From positions 1,550,001-1,614,000 of the forward strand of contig NZ_CP022986.1 of the NCBI RefSeq assembly GCF_002770595.1: 64,000 nt of DNA. Reading direction: 5' to 3'. The DNA is from Chryseobacterium camelliae. Its GTDB lineage: Bacteria > Bacteroidota > Bacteroidia > Flavobacteriales > Weeksellaceae. Each line of letters begins with the position of its first letter. Position 1 is the stretch's first letter. The notes beneath the pieces were generated by a model. That model did no database searches, had not been told where the DNA came from, and saw only the letters and a list, made by a program, of their open reading frames with translations. The position numbers were made by a program, and so were the translations under genes. This document shows, piece by piece, positions 35,731-44,845 of this stretch.

Positions 35731-36501
35731 ATGAAAACAAAAAATCTGGTATTGACAGCAATGTCATTATCCCTCCTCCTTGCGTGTAAAAAGCAAGAAA
35801 CAATCACAACGGAAGTTGATTACAAAAGGAAGCTAGAGCAAGAATTTAACTTAACTTCTACGACTTCTTCTGTTAAAATGTCTAATAAAGAAAGTAAGCC
35901 AGTTCATAATTTTGCAACTTACGAGGAGCAATATAAGTATCTAAAAGAATTGGTCAAGAATACTGTCATTTATGATACTGTAATTATCTATCCATCAAGC
36001 AAAATTAACTCTAAATCGAGTTCAACCGATGGGCTTAAATTGGTTGGAAAAAATAATAAAGCTTTCGAAGCCGGCGATAAGGGAGTTGAGCAAAACTTTT
36101 ATACGCGCTATATCTCAAAATCAGCAAAATCTTCTGTTACTAATACCTTTACACTTTCATACTCAGTTTCAACAACTGCGAACTGGCCTTGGAAAAGGGA
36201 AACACCAAGTTCGCCACCAGCGTATCTTGGATACTGCTACCTTTCAGACACCAATGCTTACGGCCCGTATGTAACATATGCCGGCTTTATGCAATTGACC
36301 AACTACAATGTAGTCCTTAGCGCAAACGGTGGGGGTGGCTCAGCTAATGGCACCGCACAGCTGTACGCGACCACCGGGGGTTTTACAAATTCTGTATCTG
36401 TAGGCTTACAGGGTACTTTCACATTAGTTTCACCGGCAACACCGCAAAGCCCGCTAATGATCTATTATACCTTTACAGCAACGGAACCTACATTACCTTA
36501 A
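35731..36501 (+). CDS. Hypothetical lipoprotein
   Basis: 256 aa with a lipoprotein signal ending LSLLLAC (Cys at residue 19) followed by KKQ. A Ser/Lys-rich linker leads to a beta-sandwich-like C-terminal domain of about 120 residues rich in Thr, Gly and aromatic residues (ANGGGGSANGTAQLYATTGGFTN). Probably surface-exposed and outer-membrane anchored. It begins 31 bp after the previous gene and ends in a strong hairpin. No family recognised. Confidence 0.65.
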   Translation: MKTKNLVLTAMSLSLLLACKKQETITTEVDYKRKLEQEFNLTSTTSSVKMSNKESKPVHNFATYEEQYKYLKELVKNTVIYDTVIIYPSSKINSKSSSTDGLKLVGKNNKAFEAGDKGVEQNFYTRYISKSAKSSVTNTFTLSYSVSTTANWPWKRETPSSPPAYLGYCYLSDTNAYGPYVTYAGFMQLTNYNVVLSANGGGGSANGTAQLYATTGGFTNSVSVGLQGTFTLVSPATPQSPLMIYYTFTATEPTLP

Positions 36502-36537
36502 TGGTGATTGAAACCTAGCTTTTGTTTAATAGCAATG

Positions 36538-36572
36538 TTAATCCACTTCTTTATTTTAAAGAAGTGGATTAA
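36538..36572. terminator. Bidirectional terminator hairpin
   Basis: A perfect 16-bp stem, TTAATCCACTTCTTTA / TAAAGAAGTGGATTAA, with a 3-nt loop, lies between two convergent genes (lipoprotein on plus, hypothetical on minus). Confidence 0.85.
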
Positions 36573-36603
36573 TGTTAAATAATGTCTATTTATTTGGGGT
36601 TCC

Positions 36604-37005
36604 TCAGATTCTCCTACCCTTTTTCCCTGATTTAATTGGTGACTTCGCCTCTTTATTTTCCATTCTTTTGTAAGCGACCTCAGATAAAATCTGGTCCACA
36701 ATTTCTTTTATCGGCTGGGGAACAGAAACTGACCTATCTTTCACTATGTCTTTTTTATTGGTCACTTCTGATAGCCAATCAATATAACTTCTGGCATCAG
36801 CCATATTAATAGGTTCCATTTTCCTGTAGCCTACATTTTTAGAATCATCAAGTCCTATATAAAAACCATGATCGGGAAAATCAAGCTTATCATAAACGAT
36901 GATAATATTATCCATTGATTTTTGTGAAACATTATTTTTATGACTGGCTATTATCCGGCCTTTGTATTCTTCGATCACATAATCGGGATCATTCTTTGCT
37001 ATCAT
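36604..37005 (-). CDS. Hypothetical element-associated protein
   Basis: 133 aa soluble protein with a mixed alpha/beta N-terminal part (IIIVYDKLDFPDHGFYIGLDD) and a basic C-terminal tail (KEAKSPIKSGKKGRRI). It is last in the traA-traD direction and 64 bp from traD. No recognised family. An overlapping open frame on the same strand at 36498-36701 is a shadow. Confidence 0.62.
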   Translation of the reverse strand: MIAKNDPDYVIEEYKGRIIASHKNNVSQKSMDNIIIVYDKLDFPDHGFYIGLDDSKNVGYRKMEPINMADARSYIDWLSEVTNKKDIVKDRSVSVPQPIKEIVDQILSEVAYKRMENKEAKSPIKSGKKGRRI

Positions 37006-37068
37006 GTCTGTTTACTTTAGTAATTATTGATACTTAATGCTTCCAACTAGTATTGAACGAATACATTA

Positions 37069-37674
37069 TCAGATAAAATCTACGATGTCGAAATCGTCTA
37101 GTGCATTAGGGTTGTCTTTTGGAATGACACTTTTCTCTTCCGATATTGATTTATCCAAAAGCTTTGCAATTTTTTGGGATGCGCCATCGATAGAATCCCG
37201 CATCATATTAAAAAACTCAGTCCCCTCAATTTTTTGAATAATCCCAGCGGTTTCTCTTTCCTGAACTGTATCAAGACTGTCCTGTTGCAACAACTTTCCA
37301 ACTTTCGTCAGCTCCTCTACAGAAACCGCCTGAACAAAACGATCATCATCTGGTGGGACATCATTATCATCATCTTGCTCTATAACATCACTGGATTTAA
37401 TGTCATCATTATTTTTATTCTTGATAGCGTCGGTATCTTCCTGTCCTGCTTTAGTGGCGATCAATTTTTCTACCAACTTTTTCCGATTGGCCAACCACGC
37501 AGGCATCGTTTCTTTCTCAGCAATTACGACCTTTCCTATGACATCTGGTAAAGTCTTCTCTTCGACCTGCTGACCCTTACGTTCGGCTCCCCCAATTTTC
37601 ACTTTCTCAACCAGCAGTAGTATAATCACCACTATCAGACAGATCAGTATTGCAATCTCTATTAAATTGTCCAT
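37069..37674 (-). CDS. traD: TraD-like membrane protein of the conjugative element
   Basis: About 201 aa from ATG 37674 (MDNLIEIAILICLIVVIILLLVEK), which opens a single membrane span; earlier starts overlap the upstream gene. The rest is an acidic, hydrophilic cytoplasmic domain with poly-Asp (DDDNDVPPDDDRF). Length and place after two DUF3408 genes match the traD position in CTnDOT-type elements. Role unknown. Confidence 0.65.
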   Translation of the reverse strand: MDNLIEIAILICLIVVIILLLVEKVKIGGAERKGQQVEEKTLPDVIGKVVIAEKETMPAWLANRKKLVEKLIATKAGQEDTDAIKNKNNDDIKSSDVIEQDDDNDVPPDDDRFVQAVSVEELTKVGKLLQQDSLDTVQERETAGIIQKIEGTEFFNMMRDSIDGASQKIAKLLDKSISEEKSVIPKDNPNALDDFDIVDFI

Positions 37675-37678
37675 GATC

Positions 37679-37975
37679 CTAAAAAAGTGGCTTAGATTTG
37701 TTAATGAATTCATTTATCAGCATATCTTCAAATACCGTGAAATGATGCCTCAATATGTTATCCAGCAAAGCATAGAGTGGTATTTTATCCTCTCCTATAA
37801 CATTCGCGATTCTTGACAATCTGGTATGATGCTCACTGCTTACATAGATACTTTTATGACCCCGTTTATACATAAAAGTATCTGATAGGAACAGTGATTC
37901 GTAATTCACATTATCATAAACTACCTGCTGACGTAGTTTTACGGTAACTTCAACTTGATTTTTTGGCTTTTTCAT
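37679..37975 (-). CDS. DUF3408 protein (TraC-like)
   Basis: 98 aa from ATG 37975, 1 bp after the previous stop. VNYESLFLSDTFMYKRGHKSIYVSSEHHTRLSRIANVI followed by YALLDNILRHHF is the DUF3408 pattern: a short strand then helices resembling ribbon-helix-helix DNA binders. It is a paralogue of the gene at 37977. Probably a partition/transfer accessory working with the ParA-like protein. Confidence 0.82.
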   Translation of the reverse strand: MKKPKNQVEVTVKLRQQVVYDNVNYESLFLSDTFMYKRGHKSIYVSSEHHTRLSRIANVIGEDKIPLYALLDNILRHHFTVFEDMLINEFINKSKPLF

Positions 37976-37976
37976 C

Positions 37977-38378
37977 TTATAAAATGGGTTTAAATTTTTT
38001 ATTGAAATAATCGGTAATCTCCTCGCCATATTCACGGAAATGATTTTCCAGTATATTGTCTATATAGGAATACAGCGTTACTTTGTCCTCACGGGTCAGC
38101 TGCACTATGCGCAAGAGCCGTTCGTGATATTCAGACCGTATATAGACAACCTTCCCGCTCCTGCCCGTAGGGAAACGGTTGGCAAGAAAAAACTCTTCGT
38201 AATCTACCTTTTTGCCGGACCTTGTCCTGGACTTCTCGGCTTTGGCCGTAGGATCTGCAATTTTATCCGCGCTCTCCTCTGTATTTCCCGCAGGTAAAGG
38301 TTCATCGCCACTCATGATGTTCATCAGGTACTCCTCATCGATGATCGGTTTCTCAAATTCTTTACGATCTTTCTTCAT
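37977..38378 (-). CDS. DUF3408 protein (TraB-like)
   Basis: 133 aa. After a charged N-terminus, the C-terminal half (DYEEFFLANRFPTGRSGKVVYIRSEYHERLLRIVQL, then LYSYIDNILENHF) shows the DUF3408 fold shared with the next gene. It lies 1 bp after the ParA-like gene. Likely DNA-binding, with a centromere-like or regulatory role inferred from the neighbour ParA. Confidence 0.85.
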   Translation of the reverse strand: MKKDRKEFEKPIIDEEYLMNIMSGDEPLPAGNTEESADKIADPTAKAEKSRTRSGKKVDYEEFFLANRFPTGRSGKVVYIRSEYHERLLRIVQLTREDKVTLYSYIDNILENHFREYGEEITDYFNKKFKPIL

Positions 38379-38379
38379 C

Positions 38380-39147
38380 TCAGATATGAATTATTTTTAG
38401 AAACTCCTTAACAAATTGATCCACACGCGTTATTTTTAAAATTTGTGGATCAGCGGGTAATAATGTTGATTTAAAAACATAATTTCCCGTATCATCAATT
38501 TCTTTCCGGAAACGTTTACTGTCCATGATCCGCGTTGCCATAATCGGAAGTGATAATCCGTCTATTACTCTTTCATAAGCATCGTACAGGCCTGTTTTCT
38601 CTCTACCGTCAACCTGGTTCCAGAATAGGAATAAAGACTGCTCGATCGGATTTTTATTCTGCGCGGGAAGTCTTAGGAAAACCTCACTGAATGCCAGTGT
38701 GCTCTCCACAACAAGGCGGTCTGCCGTAATAGGTGAAAAAATGTAATTCATCCCCTTTAAAGCACCGATAACCCCCTGGGTGTTGGCTGTACCCGGTAGG
38801 TCAAAAAAGATAATATCCGGCGGAACGGAGCTGCTCTCACAGTAGTCAAAAGCCTTTTCAAGTGCGTTCTCCGCCTTACACTTAATGATCGGATAAGCCT
38901 TTTTATTGATCGTATGGAATTGTTTAACGGCCTGTCTTTTGTGAAAATCACTTTCCATTACCGTACGCTTATCTCTTTCACGAATACCGATCAAGCTATA
39001 TTGCGGAAAATCGCAATCCAGTACCAGGATATTATATCCAAGGCGGTAATGCAGAACGCTCGCTAGCAATATCGTCATCGTAGATTTACCCACTCCCCCC
39101 TTTTGCGCATAAATGCTTACCTTTAAAGTTTCTTTCTTTTTTTCCAT
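38380..39147 (-). CDS. traA: ParA-family ATPase (TraA-like)
   Basis: 255 aa. The deviant Walker A YAQKGGVGKSTMTILLA, ILVLDCDFPQYS, and the Walker B region DIIFFDLPGT mark a ParA/MinD-type ATPase. First gene of the leftward traA-traD group, and the usual first gene in this kind of Bacteroidota element. It may stabilise or position the excised circle. The region upstream (39.15-39.48 kb) is AT-rich and holds a repeated TTTTAY motif that could be its DNA partner site. Confidence 0.93.
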   Translation of the reverse strand: MEKKKETLKVSIYAQKGGVGKSTMTILLASVLHYRLGYNILVLDCDFPQYSLIGIRERDKRTVMESDFHKRQAVKQFHTINKKAYPIIKCKAENALEKAFDYCESSSVPPDIIFFDLPGTANTQGVIGALKGMNYIFSPITADRLVVESTLAFSEVFLRLPAQNKNPIEQSLFLFWNQVDGREKTGLYDAYERVIDGLSLPIMATRIMDSKRFRKEIDDTGNYVFKSTLLPADPQILKITRVDQFVKEFLKIIHI

Positions 39148-39362
39148 ATTATATTATTTTATAGCTTCTTAATTTTAAAGTTGTATTAAAGAGCAATTGC
39201 CTAAGTTTACAGATGCACAGTAAAATATAGGTAGAGTCAGTTATACGAGTTAAAAAAGGACCTTATATAAATACTCACATCTTATCTGTAAATCATACAT
39301 ACTTCTTAGAATTCCGTAAACTGATAAAAAATCTACCAACATTTATGACTTCATATTTTACC

Positions 39363-39450
39363 GTTTTTATCCTTTTACCCTTTTATAGTTTTACGTTTTT
39401 ATAGTTTTATGCTTTTACATTTTTAAAACCTAACACTTTTATGCTTTTAC
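39363..39450. repeat. Array of TTTTAYnn repeats upstream of traA
   Basis: TTTTATCC, TTTTACCC, TTTTATAG, TTTTACG, TTTTATAG, TTTTATGC and TTTTACAT follow each other at 7-9 bp spacing, then TTTTATGC and TTTTACAA after a short gap. The array lies between the ParA-like gene and the mob genes. It may be a partition or binding site, or part of the transfer origin region. Confidence 0.65.
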
Positions 39451-39635
39451 AATTACTTGGTTTGTAACTGGCTAAGTTAACCATAGTCACTGCCCACATG
39501 CCGTATGCAAAAGAAGGCAACTGTAGGAGCTGTAAAGCAGAAGTTTTACTACCTTTCCTCTTTTTACCTACGGTTTCCGAAAGTTTTTTATGATGCGAGC
39601 TTTATGCTATTCTTTCTCATATCTGTTCCCAAGAA

Positions 39636-39697
39636 CAGAGCAAGTTGTGTTTTGAGTGCCTCAAAACTCGTTTTGTGCCCCAAAACTACTTGCTCTG
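39636..39697. other. Candidate origin of transfer (oriT), three-way-junction palindrome
   Basis: An outer perfect 10-bp stem, CAGAGCAAGT (39636-39645) / ACTTGCTCTG (39688-39697), encloses two hairpins: TTTTGAG/CTCAAAA (39650-39666, 3-nt loop) and GTTTTG/CAAAAC (39670-39686, 5-nt loop). The structure lies 145 bp upstream of the mobilisation gene that precedes the relaxase, where oriT is expected. The nick site cannot be placed by eye. Confidence 0.65.
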
Positions 39698-39841
39698 CCG
39701 AGGGCTGGTTAATCCTCCAAAGTCGGCTTTACCTTTATGATTTTATTGTTAATGGCTGTGAATTTTTAGGAAAAGAAAGGCTTCCAAAAGCTATTAAGCA
39801 ATATATTAATTGATCTTTTGATAGGTTTTGGAAAAAAGTAT

Positions 39842-40270
39842 ATGGTAACAAATCGTAAAGGTGGTCGCAAACCTAAACTTGAGAAAGCAACACACAGGTA
39901 CGTTTTCCGTCTTACGGATTCGGAGAATGCAAAATTTCAAACGCTATTTGAACAATCCGGGCTGGATAAAAGAGCAAAGTTTATCATATCCCTTCTATTT
40001 GAAAGGAAGATAAATTCAGTTATTGTCGATAAAGGTGCTATTGACTATTGCACAAAATTATCACAATTTTTTGCTCAGTTCAGGGCTATCGGAGTCAACT
40101 ACAATCAAATTGTAAAGATCCTCCACACTAATTTCAGCGATAAAAAAACAGTGCTTTATATCGGTAAACTTGAAGAGCAGACCAAAGAACTTGCTGCGAT
40201 CTGCCGCGATGTTTTAATCCTTAGCAAAAAATTTGAAGCGGAATATCTTGTCAAAAAAGGAAAGTTATGA
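39842..40270 (+). CDS. Mobilisation accessory protein (MobA/MobC-like)
   Basis: 142 aa from ATG 39842 (MVTNRKGGRKPKLEKATHRYVFRLTD). A basic N-terminus is followed by a ribbon-helix-helix-like segment (HRYVFRLTDSENAKFQTLFEQSG) and a helical tail containing AQFRAIGVNYNQIVKIL, the hallmark of relaxosome accessory proteins. It overlaps the relaxase gene by 4 bp (ATGA). It should bind the oriT and help the relaxase nick. Confidence 0.85.
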   Translation: MVTNRKGGRKPKLEKATHRYVFRLTDSENAKFQTLFEQSGLDKRAKFIISLLFERKINSVIVDKGAIDYCTKLSQFFAQFRAIGVNYNQIVKILHTNFSDKKTVLYIGKLEEQTKELAAICRDVLILSKKFEAEYLVKKGKL

Positions 40271-41544
40271 TTGCGAAAATAGGACGTGGGTCAAATTTAT
40301 ATGGTGCTTTGAATTATAACAACTCCAAAGTAATTCAAAGCAATGCCTCAATATTACACCTTAACAATATTTTTGAAACACCTGATGGCAACTATACGAC
40401 AGCTCAGCTGTTGTACTCATTCCTGCCGAATCTTGCGGCAAATAAAAATACAGAGAAGACAGCAATCCATATTTCTTTAAATCCCGATCCAAATGATATG
40501 GTGTCAGATGAAGATTATGTCGGCATTGCTAGGGAATATATGACGAAAATGGGATATGGTGATCAACCATATGTGGTTTTTAAACATGATGATATCGACC
40601 GTAGCCATATCCATATTGTTTCATCAACAGTGAACCAAAATGGAATCAAAATATTTGATGTTTTTGAAAAGAGAAGATCAATGGAAATCTGTCGCGAAAT
40701 TGAAAAAGAATATAAGTTAATACGAGCAGACGAAAGAATTAGTTCCAACGAAAGTCTCGCTTTCGTACCTGTTGATCATACTAAAGGAAATGTAAAGAGC
40801 CAGATTACAGCTGTTGTGAGATATCTCCCGAAATATTATCATTTTCAAAATCTTGGAAGTTATAATGCGTTGCTATCGCTATTCAATATCTCGGCTGAAA
40901 CCATCAAAAAGGAATATAATGGTGAGATTAAAGAAGGCTTGATCTATTTCGCGCTAGATAAGAATGGGGAGAAGGCCACAAATCCCTTTAAAGCATCTCT
41001 GTTTGGGAAGCACGCAGGGCTTTCAGCCTTGCAATCTCACTTTCTAAAATGTAAAGAAGACCCAGCCGAAACTAAAGAAGAAACCAAAATAATTATTTCA
41101 CAAGCCCTCGCTATTGCACAAAGTGAAAAGGACTTTAAAGCGTACTTAATAGAACATGGTATTAATGTAGTGATACGAAGGAACCAGCACGGAAGATTGT
41201 ATGGAATTAGCTTTGTAGATCATAACGCACGCACGGTATACAATGGCTCACATCTTGGCAAACAGTATTCTGCAAACGCAATCGATGAGATTTTTTCCAG
41301 GACCAACAACTCTCCAGTACCGACGGGCATAGAATTCCCACAAAAAAGCGATACTTCAAGACCTGTAATTCCTCATAAAGATACACTTCACCCGTTATTC
41401 GATTTTATGCTAAATAGCGTTTCTAGTTTTCCTGACTGGGGAATACTGAATGACTTTTTACTTAGCGGAAACGCAGAAGATCCGGAAGAACAGCTATTTG
41501 AATTTAATATGAAGAAAAAGAAAAGGAGGCAAAACAAAAGATAA
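40267..41544 (+). CDS. Relaxase (mobilisation nuclease, PF03432 type)
   Basis: 425 aa. The relaxase core shows HISLNP (H68) and HDDIDRSHIHIVSS with the metal-binding H107, H114 and H116; a nucleophilic tyrosine is likely Y12 or Y17 near the N-terminus (GRGSNLYGALNYN). It nicks the element's oriT and carries the strand into the recipient. Translationally coupled to the accessory gene. The C-terminal 200 residues are specific to Bacteroidota relaxases and include a short DNA-processing-like stretch (FKAYLIEHGINVVIRRNQHG). Confidence 0.93.
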   Translation: MIAKIGRGSNLYGALNYNNSKVIQSNASILHLNNIFETPDGNYTTAQLLYSFLPNLAANKNTEKTAIHISLNPDPNDMVSDEDYVGIAREYMTKMGYGDQPYVVFKHDDIDRSHIHIVSSTVNQNGIKIFDVFEKRRSMEICREIEKEYKLIRADERISSNESLAFVPVDHTKGNVKSQITAVVRYLPKYYHFQNLGSYNALLSLFNISAETIKKEYNGEIKEGLIYFALDKNGEKATNPFKASLFGKHAGLSALQSHFLKCKEDPAETKEETKIIISQALAIAQSEKDFKAYLIEHGINVVIRRNQHGRLYGISFVDHNARTVYNGSHLGKQYSANAIDEIFSRTNNSPVPTGIEFPQKSDTSRPVIPHKDTLHPLFDFMLNSVSSFPDWGILNDFLLSGNAEDPEEQLFEFNMKKKKRRQNKR

Positions 41545-41615
41545 TTTAGCATTGATCCTGCATAAATTACATACCCATACCAAGCTCCTATTTTAAAAAC
41601 CCTTTGTTAAAATAG

Positions 41616-42233
41616 TTAATCAAAGTAAATAGGATGGTACTGCGATAGTGCTACGGAATTTGGCCTTACACTGTTTCGCCAGCTGATAGTTCTATGACGG
41701 GATGATCCCTCCTGACATTTTCCTAGTCCATCTAAATCCTCTACGAATCCATAAAAATAGATCTTATGCGCCGGAAATATTACTTCCTGTTGATAAATGA
41801 CAGGCTGCTCCTGCAAGCTGTGGCTCAGTTCCTTCAATAGCATAATTGGTTCGGAAAGAAAAACTGGAAAACCCATAAAATTAAGCTTTTTACAGTTCTC
41901 ATCCGCGAAGATTTCTGTAAGCGCACCAGATGTATATTCGAAAGACAAACCGTTTGGCCTGAACTCCAGAATTGTATCATCCCTTACTTGCCCAAACTCT
42001 GCGATCGCGTCCGAAACAGCTATATAATCTTCAGCACTAAAAAAGTCAGGAAACATTTTGTACAGTTCATCCAGTCCAGCTTGCTGGCTTTGAACTGTAT
42101 CACTTCTGTCAATTTGAACTGGTCCAATATCTGCACTGAATTGATCAACATCCGAACGTAACATTGAAAATTTAATCTGCCCAAGCCCTTCTAAAGGATG
42201 TATTTGCCAAATGGAATTAGTATTTTTAGACAT
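41616..42233 (-). CDS. Hypothetical protein
   Basis: 205 aa, soluble, acidic. Features include WQIHPLEGLGQIKFSM at the start and FEYTSGALTEIFAD and VFLSEPIMLLKELS later; the overall pattern resembles small alpha/beta immunity or SMI1-like proteins but no family can be named. It lies on the minus strand between the relaxase and coupling-protein genes, which are on the plus strand, so it is probably inserted cargo. The small gene at 42379-42633 precedes it in the same direction. Confidence 0.6.
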   Translation of the reverse strand: MSKNTNSIWQIHPLEGLGQIKFSMLRSDVDQFSADIGPVQIDRSDTVQSQQAGLDELYKMFPDFFSAEDYIAVSDAIAEFGQVRDDTILEFRPNGLSFEYTSGALTEIFADENCKKLNFMGFPVFLSEPIMLLKELSHSLQEQPVIYQQEVIFPAHKIYFYGFVEDLDGLGKCQEGSSRHRTISWRNSVRPNSVALSQYHPIYFD

Positions 42234-42378
42234 AAACCTAAATCTATATAGTTTAGACTAATATAATTAATTTTGCTTAACTGATCTTTTATCTGGCGTA
42301 CTTCCTAGTTTAAACATCATTATATCTTGCTCGTTCGCAAATTTGAAAAGATCATCATTGCCGTGTAAATAATTGGAA

Positions 42379-42633
42379 TTACAATCTGTAGCGCAGTGCG
42401 ATGTGACGCCAGATATCTTCGGCGAAATCCTGATCTTCGCCATGTTCAAAATGCCATTTTCCATTTGTTTTAATCAGCTTTTGTACCAGACCATCCAAGA
42501 GTATCTGAAATTCAGTCATATTTTTAGTCAAATCTCTGCTCAATAATACGACTTGAAAATCACGATTTTTAAAGGTGATTCTGAATACCTGTTTATTAAA
42601 TTGCTCTTCAAATTGTCCTATAGTATCAAACAT
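42379..42633 (-). CDS. Small hypothetical protein
   Basis: 84 aa: MFDTIGQFEEQFNKQVFRITF, then beta-strand/helix alternation and FEHGEDQDFAEDIWRHIALRYRL. Plausible codon content and ATG start. It precedes the 205-aa gene on the same strand. An overlapping frame (42267-42464) is less likely to be real. Function unknown. Confidence 0.5.
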   Translation of the reverse strand: MFDTIGQFEEQFNKQVFRITFKNRDFQVVLLSRDLTKNMTEFQILLDGLVQKLIKTNGKWHFEHGEDQDFAEDIWRHIALRYRL

Positions 42634-42814
42634 AATCCACTTCCGAAATTCAGTCTAATTATAGGAATTTTATCGCAGACAAAAAACTTAATGGCTAATC
42701 TAAATCTTACAATATTTCAAAGGTATTGGAAGTTATAGGCAAATGTATGCCATCTTATGCATTAGCAGAAAAATTGTTCGTCAGGACTAATATCTATGGT
42801 GAAACTTTTCATAT

Positions 42815-44794
42815 ATGCAAGAAGACGATTTAAGAGGCCTCGCAAAAATTATGGCTTTCATGCGAGCTGTAAGCATTCTCCTAGTTTTGATGAATTTCTA
42901 CTGGTTCTGTTACTCCTTTTTCTTTGAACAGGGATGGACGCTCGAAATTGTCGAGCGAATTCTCAAAAATTTCCAAAAAACCTCTGGTTTATTTACTAAT
43001 TCCACATATAGCAAACTGTTTGCCCTAATCTTATTGGCACTGAGCTGTCTGGGAACTAAAGGCGTGAAAAACGAAAAAATTAAGTGGAAAAATATCAATA
43101 CATGTCTATTTGCTGGATCAATACTATACTTACTCAATTTCCCGCTTATTGAAATATCAGGCATTCTATATATGCTTTCTACATCTGCAGGCTTTATCCT
43201 GCTTATGGTTGCTGGATTATGGATGAGTAGGCTGCTTAAAAACAAATTGATGGATGATCCTTTCAATAATGAAAACGAAAGCTTCATGCAGGAGACAAAG
43301 CTTTTAGAAAATGAGTTTTCCGTTAACCTGCCCACAAAATTTTATTATCGTGGAAAATGGAATGACGGATGGATTTCGGTGGTGAACGTCTTTCGCGCAT
43401 CTATCGTACTAGGTACTCCCGGAAGTGGTAAGAGCTACGCTATAGTAAACAACTACATTAAGCAACATATCGAAAAAGGATTCTCGATGTACATTTACGA
43501 TTTCAAATTTGATGATCTTTCACTAATCGCTTACAACCATCTCCTGAAGCACAGTGACAAGTACGATGTAAAACCCAAATTCTATGTGATCAACTTTGAT
43601 AATCCACGCAAAAGCCATCGCTGCAATCCCTTAAATCCTAAATTCATGACTGACATCTCTGATGCATACGAAGCATCGTACACCATCATGCTAAACCTCA
43701 ATAAGACGTGGATTCAGAAACAAGGGGATTTTTTTGTTGAGTCACCAATCATCCTGCTAGCAGCGATCATCTGGTTTTTAAAGATTTATGATAATGGTAA
43801 ATTCTGCACTTTTCCGCACGCAATCGAACTACTTAATAAAAAATATGCTGATATTTTTACAATACTAACAAGTTATTCTGAGCTTGAAAACTACCTTAGT
43901 CCCTTTCTTGATGCTTGGGAAGGCGGGGCACAAGATCAACTACAAGGCCAGATTGCCTCTGCTAAAATCCCACTATCAAGAATGATCTCTCCGCAGCTCT
44001 ACTGGGTTATGTCCGGGGATGATTTTTCATTGGACATAAACAATCCGGAGGAACCGAAAATCCTATGTGTTGGTAATAATCCTGATAGACAGAACATCTA
44101 CTCGGCTGCCCTCGGCTTATACAACTCCAGAATCGTAAAAATGATAAATAAAAAGGGAAAATTGAAAAGTTCCGTTATTATTGATGAGCTTCCCACAATC
44201 TACTTTCGTGGATTGGATAATCTGATTGCAACAGCCCGAAGCAATAAAGTGGCTGTCTGTCTTGGTTTTCAGGATTTCTCTCAACTGGTTCGGGATTATG
44301 GTGATAAAGAAGCAAAAGTCATACTCAATACCGTCGGAAATATATTCTCAGGTCAGGTCGTGGGCGAAACAGCCAAAACACTTTCAGAAAGGTTCGGAAA
44401 GATTGTCCAAAAACGTCAATCGATATCTATCAATAGAAATGATACCAGTACATCTATATCAACACAATTAGACAGTCTGATTCCGGCGTCTAAAATATCT
44501 ACTCTTTCCCAAGGAATGTTTGTAGGAGCAGTTGCTGACAATTTTGGTGAGAAAATAGAGCAAAAAATATTTCATGCCCAAATCGTAGTAGATACGGAAA
44601 AGGTTGCCACAGAAACAAAAAACTTTAAGCCTATTCCAGAGATCCGTGGTTTTATTTCAGAAACTGGCGAGGATAGTATGGACAAAGAAATTGATCAAAA
44701 TTACCGGCAGATCAAACTAGATGTTTCAAAAATTATTGCAAGTGAGCTTTCGCGCATTCAGAACGACCCAGAATTAAGGCATTTGATAAGATAG
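42815..44794 (+). CDS. Type IV coupling protein (VirD4/TraG-type ATPase)
   Basis: 659 aa. Several N-terminal membrane spans (about 14-35, 66-80, 95-135) precede a cytoplasmic ATPase with Walker A GTPGSGKS (200-207) and Walker B region SVIIDELPTIYF, plus VCLGFQDFSQLVRDYG as in VirD4/TraD-like couplers of Bacteroidota (YWG-like family). It brings the relaxase-DNA complex to the transfer channel. The relaxase gene upstream is separated by two minus-strand cargo genes (a 1.27-kb gap between the plus-strand genes). Confidence 0.92.
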   Translation: MQEDDLRGLAKIMAFMRAVSILLVLMNFYWFCYSFFFEQGWTLEIVERILKNFQKTSGLFTNSTYSKLFALILLALSCLGTKGVKNEKIKWKNINTCLFAGSILYLLNFPLIEISGILYMLSTSAGFILLMVAGLWMSRLLKNKLMDDPFNNENESFMQETKLLENEFSVNLPTKFYYRGKWNDGWISVVNVFRASIVLGTPGSGKSYAIVNNYIKQHIEKGFSMYIYDFKFDDLSLIAYNHLLKHSDKYDVKPKFYVINFDNPRKSHRCNPLNPKFMTDISDAYEASYTIMLNLNKTWIQKQGDFFVESPIILLAAIIWFLKIYDNGKFCTFPHAIELLNKKYADIFTILTSYSELENYLSPFLDAWEGGAQDQLQGQIASAKIPLSRMISPQLYWVMSGDDFSLDINNPEEPKILCVGNNPDRQNIYSAALGLYNSRIVKMINKKGKLKSSVIIDELPTIYFRGLDNLIATARSNKVAVCLGFQDFSQLVRDYGDKEAKVILNTVGNIFSGQVVGETAKTLSERFGKIVQKRQSISINRNDTSTSISTQLDSLIPASKISTLSQGMFVGAVADNFGEKIEQKIFHAQIVVDTEKVATETKNFKPIPEIRGFISETGEDSMDKEIDQNYRQIKLDVSKIIASELSRIQNDPELRHLIR

Positions 44795-44845
44795 ACTGAC
44801 TATTAATTTAAAAAAGACAAATAATATAATTAAAAACATACAACA

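Noticed and set aside
39505-39813. Plus-strand open frame of 102 codons before the mobilisation gene
   Set aside because: It runs through the oriT-like palindrome, has no family resemblance and has unusual composition; better explained as non-coding.
42267-42464. Minus-strand frame overlapping the 84-aa gene
   Set aside because: Overlaps a more plausible frame and shows no protein-like pattern.
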